Of a stretch of DNA of 41,123 nt, positions 32,431 through 40,978 are shown one piece after another. This stretch comes from Marinifilum caeruleilacunae (GTDB taxonomy: Bacteria > Bacteroidota > Bacteroidia > Bacteroidales > Marinifilaceae). The notes under the pieces were generated by a model, which saw only the letters and a program-made list of their open reading frames with translations, searched no databases and was not told the DNA's origin. The position numbers were made by a program, and so were the translations under genes. The first letter of the stretch is position 1. Every line of letters begins with the position of its first letter. The stretch lies in the NCBI RefSeq assembly GCF_013141825.1, contig NZ_RZNH01000047.1, positions 1 to 41,123 on the forward strand. The letters are read 5' to 3'.

Positions 32431-35343
32431 TTATACGTTCAATAAGAAATCTATTAGATTTTCGTCTCTTGTAAGATCAAATTTTTTCCGTAATCGGTAT
32501 CGGCTAATTTCAACCCCACGAACCGAGATATTCATAAGCGGTGCAATTTCCTTTGTCGATAAATTCATTCTTAAATAGGCACACATGCGAAGATCTTTCG
32601 GCGTTAACTGAGAATACGCATTTCTTAACCTCTTCAGGAAATTCTCGTGTACCTGATCGAAGTGTAATTCGAACTGTTCCCAATCCTGGTCGCTATTGAA
32701 TTCCGAATCGAGGGTTTTCATCAATTGACGCACCTGAACCAAAGCAGTAGGATCCTTTATTTTTTTCAATGCCTTTTTTAGTTCTCCAACAGCATAAGAG
32801 AGAACCTCGTTTTTATGAATGATATTCATGGTAGAACTTGCCAGTTCGCGAGTCTTAAAATCAACCTCGCTTCTCAGCTTTTCATTTCTCAGCTGTATAA
32901 TTTCCCTCTCGGCGATTAATGCTTCTTCTCTAAACTTTTGCTCCTTGGCTTTTAACTCCTCTTGTTGTTGTTGTTCTAATTTTTCGTGCATTCTTTTAAT
33001 GCGCAATCGAATTAAGAGTACAATTCCCCATAAGAAAGCAATGGAAATTAACAGGTAAACAAAGTAGGCCAGTTTTGATCGGTACCAGGGAGGTAAAATG
33101 GTAAATCTAAACTCGTCGGGAACAGATTGTACACCATATTGATTCTGCGCCAGAACACGAAAAACATAGTCGCCTTCGCGAAGATTGGTATATTCTTTAC
33201 CTGTATTGATTTCCCATTTTGAAGTATCTTGTTCGAAGCCTTGCAGTTGATATTTATATTTTACCAATTGCATCTGACTCGACTGGGGAGCACTATATTG
33301 AAAACTGATTGCATTATTTCTAAATTTTAGATACATATTCGTCTTCTCATTCTGTCGTTCTCCTCCAAAATAAATAAGAGAATCTTGTGATTTACGCTTA
33401 TCAGCTACTTTCACTTCCCGAATCAGGGTATGGAATGTGTTCTCATATCTTTTTCGCATTTCGGGGTTATAGTGTACAAATCCATCTTCGGTCGTAATTA
33501 ATACATTTGCCCTGTCAATTTCGTAAACATTCTCAAATGCCCCAATAAAAGAACCTCTTATGGAAGAGAAAGCAAGCTCATGCTTCTCGTATGATCGATC
33601 TACTTGTAATTTTAATACTCCCACCTTTTCGCCCTGGAAATACCAAATATCACCATTGGATTGTTCAAAGATTTTTGTCACCTCATTTTCCCTGCCAAAT
33701 AAATTGTTTAAAGATTGATAAGTCTCGAATTTGTTAATTTCCGGTACATACTCGTAAAAACCCATTTCGCTTGTAAAAACTACCTTATCGCGAATTTTAT
33801 GAATTCCAAGACTTATATCTGCAGGAAGTGCATCTTCTTCTCCATACAATTTATAATTGATACATGAATCCAAAGCTGTATTCAGAACAATCCTGAATAA
33901 TCCTTTGTAGCCATGGCTCATCCATATGCTGTTATCCTCATTCCAAATCATCTCTCTCGATGATTCCTGGAAACCGCCAATTTTCTGTTTGAATTTCCAT
34001 TTTCCCTTTTCGGATTCTCGTTCAAACAAAATCAGACCCGAATAAGTTCCACCAATCATTTGATTCGGAAACTCATCTTTATATAGGTATTTCCATCCTC
34101 CTTCAACATCAGATATCAGTTCACCCCTGTTCTGATTTACACGAAAAGTACCTTTTGTATGCCCGCAGATAAGTTCGCCACCTATTACTTGTAAACTCCA
34201 AACTTGCCCTGAGGTATTTTCCACCAGCCTGAACTTTTCGTTCAAATTTAAAGCGATATCCGAGAAATCGTATTTACGGACAAACAATCCCATATTTGTT
34301 CCCAGGTACAAATATCCATTGTGGTAAATCGAAGCATAACCGGTTCCAACATCTCTAATTCTGGGGAAAGTAGAAACCGGAGAACTAATTTCAAGATGAT
34401 TTATCCCATTATCCAACCCCAACCAGAGATTCTCTTCCGAATCCTGAAATAAGCTAAGTATGGTATTATTTAGCAGACCTAAATCAGTATTTACATGCTG
34501 AATAATTTGACCTTTTTTATTAATGATATACAAACCATTTCTAACAGTTCCAAAAACAAAATGGTCATCTCTTACCGCTAAACCCGAATAAATTTGCTCT
34601 TTAACAAAGGATTTATTTGCCTCAAGATTCCACAATTCGGTGGTTCTTCCATTAAAAAGGAACAAACCATTCAGTGCTGTTGTAATGACAAGTTCATTTT
34701 CTGAATAAGGCAACACACTTACAATTTCAAAATCTGCAAAACTCTCACCTCCTGGCAACAATTGAAATTCCTGTCCTATCAGTTTACAAAGCCCTTTCCC
34801 CGGAATTTGTACATAAAACTCATCTTCTATCACAAAACTTTTTCGAAAAAGCATACCTTCCCCTATGATGGATAATTTATCATCCTTATAGAACATTACT
34901 TTTTCGAATGAGTGAAAGACAATTCCATTTTTATAGTGGTAAATCTGCCAAATTTCTTCGAAGTCGATTTCTGTTTCGGGCAATAAATCAACCAGTGATT
35001 TATAAATCAATTTGCCATTGGAATTAGATTCCAAATAGCCAAATTCATTGTAAGCTCCCACATAAACCCGGTCCGACTTATCGATAGCCAAAGAGCGTAC
35101 AACCGATTTATTAGGCATTTCTATCAGTCGCCAATTTGTTCCATCGAATTCTAAAACACCTTCGTTATTGGCAAAATACATCAAGCCTTTCGAAGATTGC
35201 GTAATATCCCAATTTTGAGTACCGCCCTGGTATTCATGTCGTGGAAAATTCTTGATAAAAGGGATTCCATTATTTTTTACTTTTGCCAAACAGCTGAAAT
35301 GAGCGATTAGCAAAACCAGGAGTAAGGAGGTAGATTTATTCAA
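32431..35343 (-). CDS. SusR-like membrane-spanning regulator: periplasmic sensor, Y_Y_Y domain, LuxR-type HTH
   Basis: A 970-residue one-protein regulator, the likely activator of the laminarin PUL. It begins at a TTG codon (35343), the only start that keeps the signal peptide MNKSTSLLLVLLIAHFSCLA. Residues ~30-680 are a beta-propeller-like periplasmic sensor (repeats such as ENLWLGLDNGINHLEI), ~690-755 the triple-tyrosine domain ending FTILPPWYRSKLAY, ~757-785 a transmembrane helix, ~786-900 a coiled-coil segment (EKLEQQQQEELKAKEQKF), and ~905-965 a LuxR-type HTH (LTPKDLRMCAYLRMNLSTKEIAPLMNISVRGVEISRYRLRKKF). No histidine kinase or receiver domain exists, so it differs from hybrid two-component systems and resembles SusR-like architecture. 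It is preceded by a near-consensus promoter (35366-35397). Confidence 0.88.
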   Translation of the reverse strand: MNKSTSLLLVLLIAHFSCLAKVKNNGIPFIKNFPRHEYQGGTQNWDITQSSKGLMYFANNEGVLEFDGTNWRLIEMPNKSVVRSLAIDKSDRVYVGAYNEFGYLESNSNGKLIYKSLVDLLPETEIDFEEIWQIYHYKNGIVFHSFEKVMFYKDDKLSIIGEGMLFRKSFVIEDEFYVQIPGKGLCKLIGQEFQLLPGGESFADFEIVSVLPYSENELVITTALNGLFLFNGRTTELWNLEANKSFVKEQIYSGLAVRDDHFVFGTVRNGLYIINKKGQIIQHVNTDLGLLNNTILSLFQDSEENLWLGLDNGINHLEISSPVSTFPRIRDVGTGYASIYHNGYLYLGTNMGLFVRKYDFSDIALNLNEKFRLVENTSGQVWSLQVIGGELICGHTKGTFRVNQNRGELISDVEGGWKYLYKDEFPNQMIGGTYSGLILFERESEKGKWKFKQKIGGFQESSREMIWNEDNSIWMSHGYKGLFRIVLNTALDSCINYKLYGEEDALPADISLGIHKIRDKVVFTSEMGFYEYVPEINKFETYQSLNNLFGRENEVTKIFEQSNGDIWYFQGEKVGVLKLQVDRSYEKHELAFSSIRGSFIGAFENVYEIDRANVLITTEDGFVHYNPEMRKRYENTFHTLIREVKVADKRKSQDSLIYFGGERQNEKTNMYLKFRNNAISFQYSAPQSSQMQLVKYKYQLQGFEQDTSKWEINTGKEYTNLREGDYVFRVLAQNQYGVQSVPDEFRFTILPPWYRSKLAYFVYLLISIAFLWGIVLLIRLRIKRMHEKLEQQQQEELKAKEQKFREEALIAEREIIQLRNEKLRSEVDFKTRELASSTMNIIHKNEVLSYAVGELKKALKKIKDPTALVQVRQLMKTLDSEFNSDQDWEQFELHFDQVHENFLKRLRNAYSQLTPKDLRMCAYLRMNLSTKEIAPLMNISVRGVEISRYRLRKKFDLTRDENLIDFLLNV

Positions 35344-35365
35344 GGCAATAGTAGTTTAGTTTGCT

Positions 35366-35397
35366 GAAATATATAATGATTCATAAACATATCCAAA
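35366..35397 (-). promoter_or_regulatory. Near-consensus promoter of the SusR-like regulator
   Basis: On the minus strand TTTG (35397-35394) is followed after 20 bases by TATATTTC (35373-35366), one base off the -7 consensus TAnnTTTG. Transcription would start near 35360, leaving a leader of about 17 bases before the TTG start. Confidence 0.5.
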
Positions 35398-35459
35398 GTA
35401 AAGATGATTTCAATTTTAAAGAGTCAGCAATAATTTAATACAAAACAGAACTTCTCTTA

Positions 35460-35476
35460 TTAACAACTCTTAACAA
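35460..35476 (+). repeat. TTAACAA direct repeats, 10-base period
   Basis: TTAACAA occurs at 35460-35466 and 35470-35476, one helical turn apart, upstream of the barrel gene. They resemble the TTAACC boxes at 35549-35576 and may be weaker copies of the same site. Confidence 0.4.
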
Positions 35477-35548
35477 GATTCAAGATTCATTTTTTTACAT
35501 TTATCGCTGTTTTACTGCAATTTGCGCATCATTCTTATTACCGATACA

Positions 35549-35576
35549 TTAACCTTATTTAACCTTGATTCACCTT
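35549..35576 (+). promoter_or_regulatory. Three 10-base-periodic TTAACC boxes upstream of the barrel gene
   Basis: TTAACCTT at 35549-35556, TTAACCTT at 35559-35566 and TTCACCTT at 35569-35576 repeat with an exact 10-base period. Direct repeats at one helical turn are the binding pattern of OmpR/PhoB-type regulators. The last box ends 30 bases before the -7 element TATCTTTG (35607-35614), and the -33 position has no TTTG, as in an activated promoter. The same box occurs before the kinase gene at 38513-38528. Confidence 0.7.
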
Positions 35577-35606
35577 AAATCAGCAAAAGGAATAGAGTCC
35601 TGAACT

Positions 35607-35614
35607 TATCTTTG
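35607..35614 (+). promoter_or_regulatory. -7 element TATCTTTG of the barrel gene
   Basis: Exact match to the Bacteroidetes -7 consensus TAnnTTTG, without a -33 TTTG at the right distance. Transcription would start about 35620, leaving a leader of some 20 bases before the ATG at 35639. Confidence 0.55.
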
Positions 35615-35638
35615 AATTGAATTTAAAAACGAAAATGC

Positions 35639-38407
35639 ATGTACAGAATTTTACTATCTATATTTTTTATCCTTACAGGATTTACCCTTTTTGCTCAAAA
35701 GACTTTTACATTAAAAGGTAACGTTATCGATTCTCACCTAGAAGGATCACTTCCTGGCGCTACCATTCTTTTGATTAACAAGGGTGATACCATTCAAAAA
35801 AGTGGAACCATCACCAACGAACATGGGGAGTTTCATCTGAAAGTGAAGCCAGGGCAGTACGATTTCCAGGTTTCTTTTATAGGATACAAAGAAATTAAAA
35901 GAAACATCACTGTTGAAGAAGAGTCGATAAATTTAGGACAGTTTAAACTTATTGAGAATACAGAGTTTTTGCAGGAAATTAATATTACAGAAACACTTCC
36001 TCCCACAAAAATTAAGGGTGATACCACAGTTTTTAATCCAGAAGCATTTAAGGTAAACCCAGATGCTACTGCCGGGGAACTTTTGGCCAAAATGCCCGGT
36101 TTCTACGAAATGGATGGAAAACTGATTGTAGAAGGCGAAGAAGTTGCAGAAATATTGGTGGATGGTAAAAAGTTCTTTGGTAACAATATGAATCAGGCAT
36201 TAGAAACCATTCCGAATGATGTAATCAAAAACATAGAGGTATATGAATACAAAAGTGATGAAGAAAAATTCACCGGCCTAAAGAAAAACGAGGAAGATAA
36301 AAAGACCGTAAATATTGTTACCAATAAAAGTAAAAAAAGACTTGTATTTGGGGAAGTTGCTGCCGGATATGGCAAAGAGAACAAGTATGGATTTGATGGA
36401 AATATTAACAGTTTTTCTGATAACAATAGCATTACCGCAACTGCAAAATCGAGAAATGTAAACGCCCCTTTAAAACTAAACAACCGAAGGTTTGGCAATT
36501 CGAGTATTGATGGAAACGACATTCAGGATGATTCTTTTGGGATTAACCTGGTTAAATCGAAAAACAAGAACGATATTGAGTTTAGTTATGAATTGGGCAA
36601 TCAGGAGTATGAGAACAAAAGCAGTAATGTAACAACATATACCACAGAAGCACTTGCCGGACAGGTTCAAAACTCCAGCAGCACATCCAATAATGATGTT
36701 GATGATCATCGAATGAACCTTAGAGTTTCCCTAAATTCTAACCCAAAAAACAGGTTGATGTTGTATACAAACCTTTCGCTTTCTGACAATGAATCAAGTT
36801 CGAGGTCAATATCAGATACCTATTTAAATGGGAACAGCTTGAATTCAAACAGCAACCTAAATACATCAGAAGGTCAAAATTACAATCTCAATCAGAATAT
36901 CAATTATTCGCGCACTCTCGGCAAAAAAGGCAGAACATTAAATCTTACAGCCGGATTTAACCATTCAAAAAATGAATCGGATGGTAAACAGTTATCAGAA
37001 ACTCTAAATGAGAGCGATGAAGTGAGCCAAAGTATCAATCGCATATCCGATTCGGAAAGCAAGAATACCGGCATAGATGCAGGATTATCATATAATGAAC
37101 CAATTGGCAAAAAAGGTTTTGCGAGCATCGGTTATCGATTCAATTATAACGAGCAAAAATCGGATAAGTACGGATATAATTTTAACCAGGACGAAAACTC
37201 TTACAGTGATTTGGACGAACTAACTACCAATAATTTCGAAAACTCGACCACGCAAAATGCAGGAAGGTTTTCATATAATATGCATGGCAAAAAACATGGA
37301 TTTAGCCTTGGTGCCGATCTTGAACTGACCACTTTAAAAAATGAGGAGTCTTTTCCAAACCAGACCGATTTCGATAAAGACTTTTTCTCATTTAAACCCT
37401 ACGTGAGATATTCATTGAATTTGAAAAACCAGAAGCGAATCAGGCTGAATTACATGTCGAGAACTTCGACTCCTTCGGTTCGCGATTTGCAGGAGGTTGT
37501 AGACTTATCGAATCCATTGTACATTTCGACTGGAAACTCGGAATTGGATCAATCTCGCTCTCATGCTTTAATGGCAAGTTTCTCGAAATCGAACATGAAA
37601 AAGGGGAGTCATTTATCGATTCATGCCATGGCAACAACAACCAATAATACCGTGGGTAGAAGAACCATTGTGGCCAGTCAGGATACCACAATTAATGGTT
37701 TGTATTTCTTGCCAGCAGGAGGTCAGTTTTCGGAGCCGGTAAATCTTGACGGACAATACATGCTGAGCACCAGTGTGAGTTACAGTTTTCCGGTAAAAAA
37801 GCTAAAATCGAAGCTCAATATCAATACACGAGCCAACTTATCTCATAACCCAACCTTTGTAAATGATAAAAAGGCTTATACCGATTCGTGGAATTTGAAT
37901 CATGGCATGACACTGAGCTCAAACATCAATGAGAAAATCGATTTTACTTTTTCCAGTTCGAGCAACTATCGAAAATCGACCAATGCTTCGAGCTCTGGTT
38001 CTGAATATTTTTCGCAAACCACATCATTAAATATGTATTGGAATTTCTTAAAAGATTTGGTATTCAGAACCAATGCCAGCAACAACTATCAGAACAACTT
38101 TTCTACGAATAATGAAGACAGTTACTGGCACTTGAATCTTGGCTTATCAACGAAAGTGTTTAAAAGCAAAAGGGGCGAAATATCTTTTACTGCTTATGAT
38201 ATTTTAAGCAAGGAAGACCAAAGATCACACATTGTAACCGATTTGTATACTGCCGATTACTACTCGAATAAACTAAACAACTTCTACATGTTTACCTTTA
38301 GTTATAAACTAAGGGATGGAAAAGGCAAAGGGAAACACAGGCGACACAGAGGTGGACATGGCAGGTATCCGGGCGCTTATAACAATTACAATATGATGAT
38401 GATGTAA
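35639..38407 (+). CDS. Outer-membrane beta-barrel protein with CarboxypepD_reg-like and plug-like domains
   Basis: A 922-residue protein of the OMP_b-brl_3 / TonB-receptor-like class. It has a signal peptide (MYRILLSIFFILTGFTLFAQ), a carboxypeptidase-regulatory-like domain (about 22-110), a short plug-like segment (about 135-215, ILVDGKKFFGNNMNQALETIPNDVIKNIEVYEYKS) and a long Ser/Asn-rich barrel. A TonB box and the usual SusC plug motifs are not evident, and no SusD partner is adjacent. The protein ends in an unusual basic tail, KGKGKHRRHRGGHGRYPG, followed by YNNYNMMMM. It precedes the histidine kinase by 162 bases, including a terminator, and both share TTAACC boxes, suggesting an envelope function controlled by that two-component system. 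Function unknown. Confidence 0.8.
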   Translation: MYRILLSIFFILTGFTLFAQKTFTLKGNVIDSHLEGSLPGATILLINKGDTIQKSGTITNEHGEFHLKVKPGQYDFQVSFIGYKEIKRNITVEEESINLGQFKLIENTEFLQEINITETLPPTKIKGDTTVFNPEAFKVNPDATAGELLAKMPGFYEMDGKLIVEGEEVAEILVDGKKFFGNNMNQALETIPNDVIKNIEVYEYKSDEEKFTGLKKNEEDKKTVNIVTNKSKKRLVFGEVAAGYGKENKYGFDGNINSFSDNNSITATAKSRNVNAPLKLNNRRFGNSSIDGNDIQDDSFGINLVKSKNKNDIEFSYELGNQEYENKSSNVTTYTTEALAGQVQNSSSTSNNDVDDHRMNLRVSLNSNPKNRLMLYTNLSLSDNESSSRSISDTYLNGNSLNSNSNLNTSEGQNYNLNQNINYSRTLGKKGRTLNLTAGFNHSKNESDGKQLSETLNESDEVSQSINRISDSESKNTGIDAGLSYNEPIGKKGFASIGYRFNYNEQKSDKYGYNFNQDENSYSDLDELTTNNFENSTTQNAGRFSYNMHGKKHGFSLGADLELTTLKNEESFPNQTDFDKDFFSFKPYVRYSLNLKNQKRIRLNYMSRTSTPSVRDLQEVVDLSNPLYISTGNSELDQSRSHALMASFSKSNMKKGSHLSIHAMATTTNNTVGRRTIVASQDTTINGLYFLPAGGQFSEPVNLDGQYMLSTSVSYSFPVKKLKSKLNINTRANLSHNPTFVNDKKAYTDSWNLNHGMTLSSNINEKIDFTFSSSSNYRKSTNASSSGSEYFSQTTSLNMYWNFLKDLVFRTNASNNYQNNFSTNNEDSYWHLNLGLSTKVFKSKRGEISFTAYDILSKEDQRSHIVTDLYTADYYSNKLNNFYMFTFSYKLRDGKGKGKHRRHRGGHGRYPGAYNNYNMMMM

Positions 38408-38456
38408 GAATCGAAAAACAAAAATTATTTTCTTTTAAATTTTCATAGTCAATGTG

Positions 38457-38484
38457 GGCCATTCCTTTTGGAGTGGCCTTTTTT
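38457..38484 (+). terminator. Intrinsic terminator of the barrel gene
   Basis: GGCCATTCC (38457-38465) pairs with GGAGTGGCC (38470-38478) across a TTTT loop with one G-T pair, then six Ts. It separates the barrel gene from the kinase gene, so the two are separate transcripts. Confidence 0.85.
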
Positions 38485-38512
38485 ATTGCCAATTCTGATC
38501 GAAGATCAATTT

Positions 38513-38528
38513 GGTTAATTAAGGTTAA
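38513..38528 (+). promoter_or_regulatory. Two 10-base-periodic GGTTAA (TTAACC) boxes upstream of the kinase gene
   Basis: GGTTAA occurs at 38513-38518 and 38523-38528, the reverse complement of the TTAACC boxes before the barrel gene, again with a 10-base period. They end 29 bases before the -7 element TATATTTG. This supports positive autoregulation of the two-component pair by its own response regulator; the binder is inferred. Confidence 0.65.
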
Positions 38529-38557
38529 CAAATGCCCTATTCACATCTGAAAGCCAG

Positions 38558-38565
38558 TATATTTG
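38558..38565 (+). promoter_or_regulatory. -7 element TATATTTG, very short or absent leader for the kinase gene
   Basis: Exact match to TAnnTTTG, ending only 4 bases before the ATG at 38570. Transcription would begin at or within a few bases of the start codon, so the mRNA is likely leaderless or nearly so. The -33 position (about 38534-38537) is GCCC, so an activator is needed. Confidence 0.55.
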
Positions 38566-38569
38566 TCTC

Positions 38570-40060
38570 ATGCAGAAAAACAGACTGAATAGAAAGAAGT
38601 ATAAAATCATTTCGCCAATGGTTTTAAGTATGTTTTTACTGGTAACCTTTGTAGGATACTGGTTGCACAGTCAGTACAATAACGAAAAAAAGAACCTGCA
38701 GGTAGAACTTACCAGCCTTTACCACGAATCATACGCCGATGGGGAGTTTATTTATTTCTATCAGAATGTGATAAAACCCTCGCTAAACTATAAGGACACA
38801 ACAAATTTCGATCAGTTGAAAATTGGCAATGACAAAACCAGTGCTGAATTTAAAAAGGCTTACGTAAACGAGTTGAAGAACTATTTAGATTCTAATCAGA
38901 ATTACCTCAATATTTTTCGTTCCATAGAAAGCAACTTAATCATCCCCGATAGCTTAAAAGAAGACAGGCGCTTCGAAATTGTGCGATTGGGTTACCGCTA
39001 TCAGATTTACCCTGCCCAGATTTTATACAATCAAAGGCAAACAGCTCATGATACCATAAAGAAATTCTTTAGAAACCTGTTTCTTAGATCGGTAGAAGAG
39101 AAATACCCAAGCCTTAAATCAGGTGAAGAAAAGGCTCTTGACAGGGACAACCTGGAATTAATTGAAAAAACAAATAGCGAATCGCTAAGAAGAGGAAGAT
39201 TAGGCATTATTGTTTATCCGAGCAGATACGATAAGGCAAGTGTTCTGTACTTCGATCACTACTTCTTTCATCTGGTAAAAGAGATTCTGGCACAAATTAT
39301 ATTTGGAATTGTATTGATTGGATTATCGGTTTTTGCCCTTGTATTTGCTTACCGAAGCTATCTTACACAGGCCAAATTAAACATGCTTCGCTCCGATTTT
39401 GTGAGCAATATCACTCACGAGCTAAAAATTCCGGTTTCAACGGCCAAAGCAGCAATGGAGGCCATTCTGAATTATGGCATTACCGACGACAAGGAGAAGA
39501 CCAAGTCGTACCTAAACATGGTGGCCCTGGAAATGAATCGATTGGATAGTCTTACCTCGAGGGTGTTGGAACATTCGAAACTGGAATCGAACCAACACCT
39601 GCTTAAAAAGGAGGAAACCAACTTGAACGATTTTGTTGATCGAATTGTAAACTCGGTTCAATTGTTTTATGCCGATACGGTCAATATCAAATTCAGCAGG
39701 TCTGACAAAAGCATTAGTATCCCGATTGACCAGGTTTATATAGAAGGGGTGATTCGAAACCTGATTGAGAACAGCAAAAAGTACGGTGGCAATGATGTGA
39801 GCATAGCAGTAAACCTTTGGCAGGAAGGCTTGCATGTATACCTTTCGGTGATTGATAACGGTCCAGGTATACCAAAAGAATACCTCAATAAAGTCTTCGA
39901 TCGGTTCTTTAGAGTGCCAACCGGCGATCAGCACAATGTAAAAGGATTTGGCCTTGGTTTGAGTTTTGCAGCCCTTGTAATGAAGCAGCACAATGGTTCT
40001 ATTAGTGCCAGCAACCTGTCTGAAACGGGTTGTGAAATCAAACTTGAATTTCCTGCTTAG
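38570..40060 (+). CDS. Sensor histidine kinase, RprX-like
   Basis: A 496-residue membrane kinase. A first transmembrane helix lies at about 15-32 (SPMVLSMFLLVTFVGYWLH), a ~200-residue extracytoplasmic sensor at about 33-235, and a second helix at about 240-265 (EILAQIIFGIVLIGLSVFALVFAY). The HisKA motif SDFVSNITHELKIPVSTAKA carries phosphoacceptor His283. The catalytic domain has the N box NLIENSKKYGG, DNGPGIP and GFGLGLSFA. It resembles the RprX kinases of Bacteroides by layout. It phosphorylates the OmpR-type protein encoded 147 bases downstream. Confidence 0.92.
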   Translation: MQKNRLNRKKYKIISPMVLSMFLLVTFVGYWLHSQYNNEKKNLQVELTSLYHESYADGEFIYFYQNVIKPSLNYKDTTNFDQLKIGNDKTSAEFKKAYVNELKNYLDSNQNYLNIFRSIESNLIIPDSLKEDRRFEIVRLGYRYQIYPAQILYNQRQTAHDTIKKFFRNLFLRSVEEKYPSLKSGEEKALDRDNLELIEKTNSESLRRGRLGIIVYPSRYDKASVLYFDHYFFHLVKEILAQIIFGIVLIGLSVFALVFAYRSYLTQAKLNMLRSDFVSNITHELKIPVSTAKAAMEAILNYGITDDKEKTKSYLNMVALEMNRLDSLTSRVLEHSKLESNQHLLKKEETNLNDFVDRIVNSVQLFYADTVNIKFSRSDKSISIPIDQVYIEGVIRNLIENSKKYGGNDVSIAVNLWQEGLHVYLSVIDNGPGIPKEYLNKVFDRFFRVPTGDQHNVKGFGLGLSFAALVMKQHNGSISASNLSETGCEIKLEFPA

Positions 40061-40207
40061 AAAGTTTTTTTTCAGAAACACCCATTGCCACGAGATACAT
40101 TCCATAATGCCAGGCAGTAAGTGAAATTTAAGCTTTATTAACAAGACTCTCCAATCTATTTCTTATTTCATTTTCTTATCTTGCATGGCATTCAAGCTAA
40201 GATAATC

Positions 40208-40918
40208 ATGGAAAAAGTTAAAGTACTCTATGTAGAGGATGAGCCAAATTTGGGTCAGATTGTCTACGACTCACTCTTACTAAAAGGATTTGATATTGTT
40301 TGGGAAACCGATGGTGCCCAGGTAATGTCTAAATTTCATGATTTTGCACCAGATATTTGTGTTCTGGACATTATGCTTCCAAATGTGGATGGATACCAAC
40401 TTTGCGAACACATCAGGAGTAAATTCCCAAACCTTCCTATCATTTTCCTGACTGCAAAAACAGAAACTCACGACCTGGTAAAAGGATTCGAAGCCGGTGG
40501 AACCGATTATATTCGTAAGCCTTTTAGCATTGAAGAATTGGTGATTCGAATTGAGAATCAATTGAAAATTCATGGCAGCAATCAAAACGCTAATACTTCC
40601 AACGAAAGCAAAAATGAGTTGGATGAGATCAAATTAGGAACCTATACCTATTTCCCTAAAAGATATGAATTGATTACTCCCTCTAAAACCATCAACCTAT
40701 CGAACCGTGAAGGTGAATTGCTAAAAAAGCTTACCGAAATGGGCAGCAAGGTGGTCGAGCGCAAAGACATTCTCATGCAGGTTTGGGGCGATGATTCCTT
40801 CTTCAACTCCCGAAATTTGGATGTCTACATTAAAAAGCTTCGAAACTATTTTGGCGAGGATGAAAATATTGAAATCCAAACCCTAAGAGGTAGAGGCTAT
40901 TTGTTTTTAGTGAAATAA
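40208..40918 (+). CDS. OmpR/PhoB-family response regulator, RprY-like
   Basis: A 236-residue regulator. A longer frame begins at 40181, but the ATG at 40208 gives the normal receiver start (MEKVKVLYVEDEPNLG). The receiver has the acidic pair DE at positions 9-10, phosphoacceptor Asp54 in CVLDIMLP, Thr in FLTAKT and Lys in YIRKPF. The C-terminal winged helix (about 135-236) contains LSNREGELLKKLTEMGSKVVERKDILMQVWG and LDVYIKKLRNYF...RGRGYLF, characteristic of OmpR-type DNA binding. OmpR-type proteins bind direct repeats a helical turn apart, which matches the TTAACC boxes upstream of the barrel and kinase genes. Confidence 0.95.
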   Translation: MEKVKVLYVEDEPNLGQIVYDSLLLKGFDIVWETDGAQVMSKFHDFAPDICVLDIMLPNVDGYQLCEHIRSKFPNLPIIFLTAKTETHDLVKGFEAGGTDYIRKPFSIEELVIRIENQLKIHGSNQNANTSNESKNELDEIKLGTYTYFPKRYELITPSKTINLSNREGELLKKLTEMGSKVVERKDILMQVWGDDSFFNSRNLDVYIKKLRNYFGEDENIEIQTLRGRGYLFLVK

Positions 40919-40940
40919 ATCAGACAAGAATATAATAAGA

Positions 40941-40972
40941 AAGGAGTACGCTACAGGTACTCCTTCTTTTTT
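40941..40972 (+). terminator. Intrinsic terminator of the two-component operon
   Basis: AAGGAGTAC (40941-40949) and GTACTCCTT (40957-40965) pair perfectly across a 7-base loop and are followed by CTTTTTT. It closes the kinase/regulator operon just before the insertion sequence at 40979. Confidence 0.9.
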
Positions 40973-40978
40973 ATCAAA

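Noticed and set aside
32431-35343. Hybrid two-component system regulator
   Set aside because: After the Y_Y_Y domain and the membrane helix there is only a coiled coil and a LuxR-type HTH; no H-box, ATPase motifs or receiver aspartate are seen.
35639-38407. TonB-dependent nutrient receptor of the PUL
   Set aside because: It has opposite orientation to the PUL, its own regulatory boxes and terminator, and no evident TonB box; it belongs with the two-component genes.
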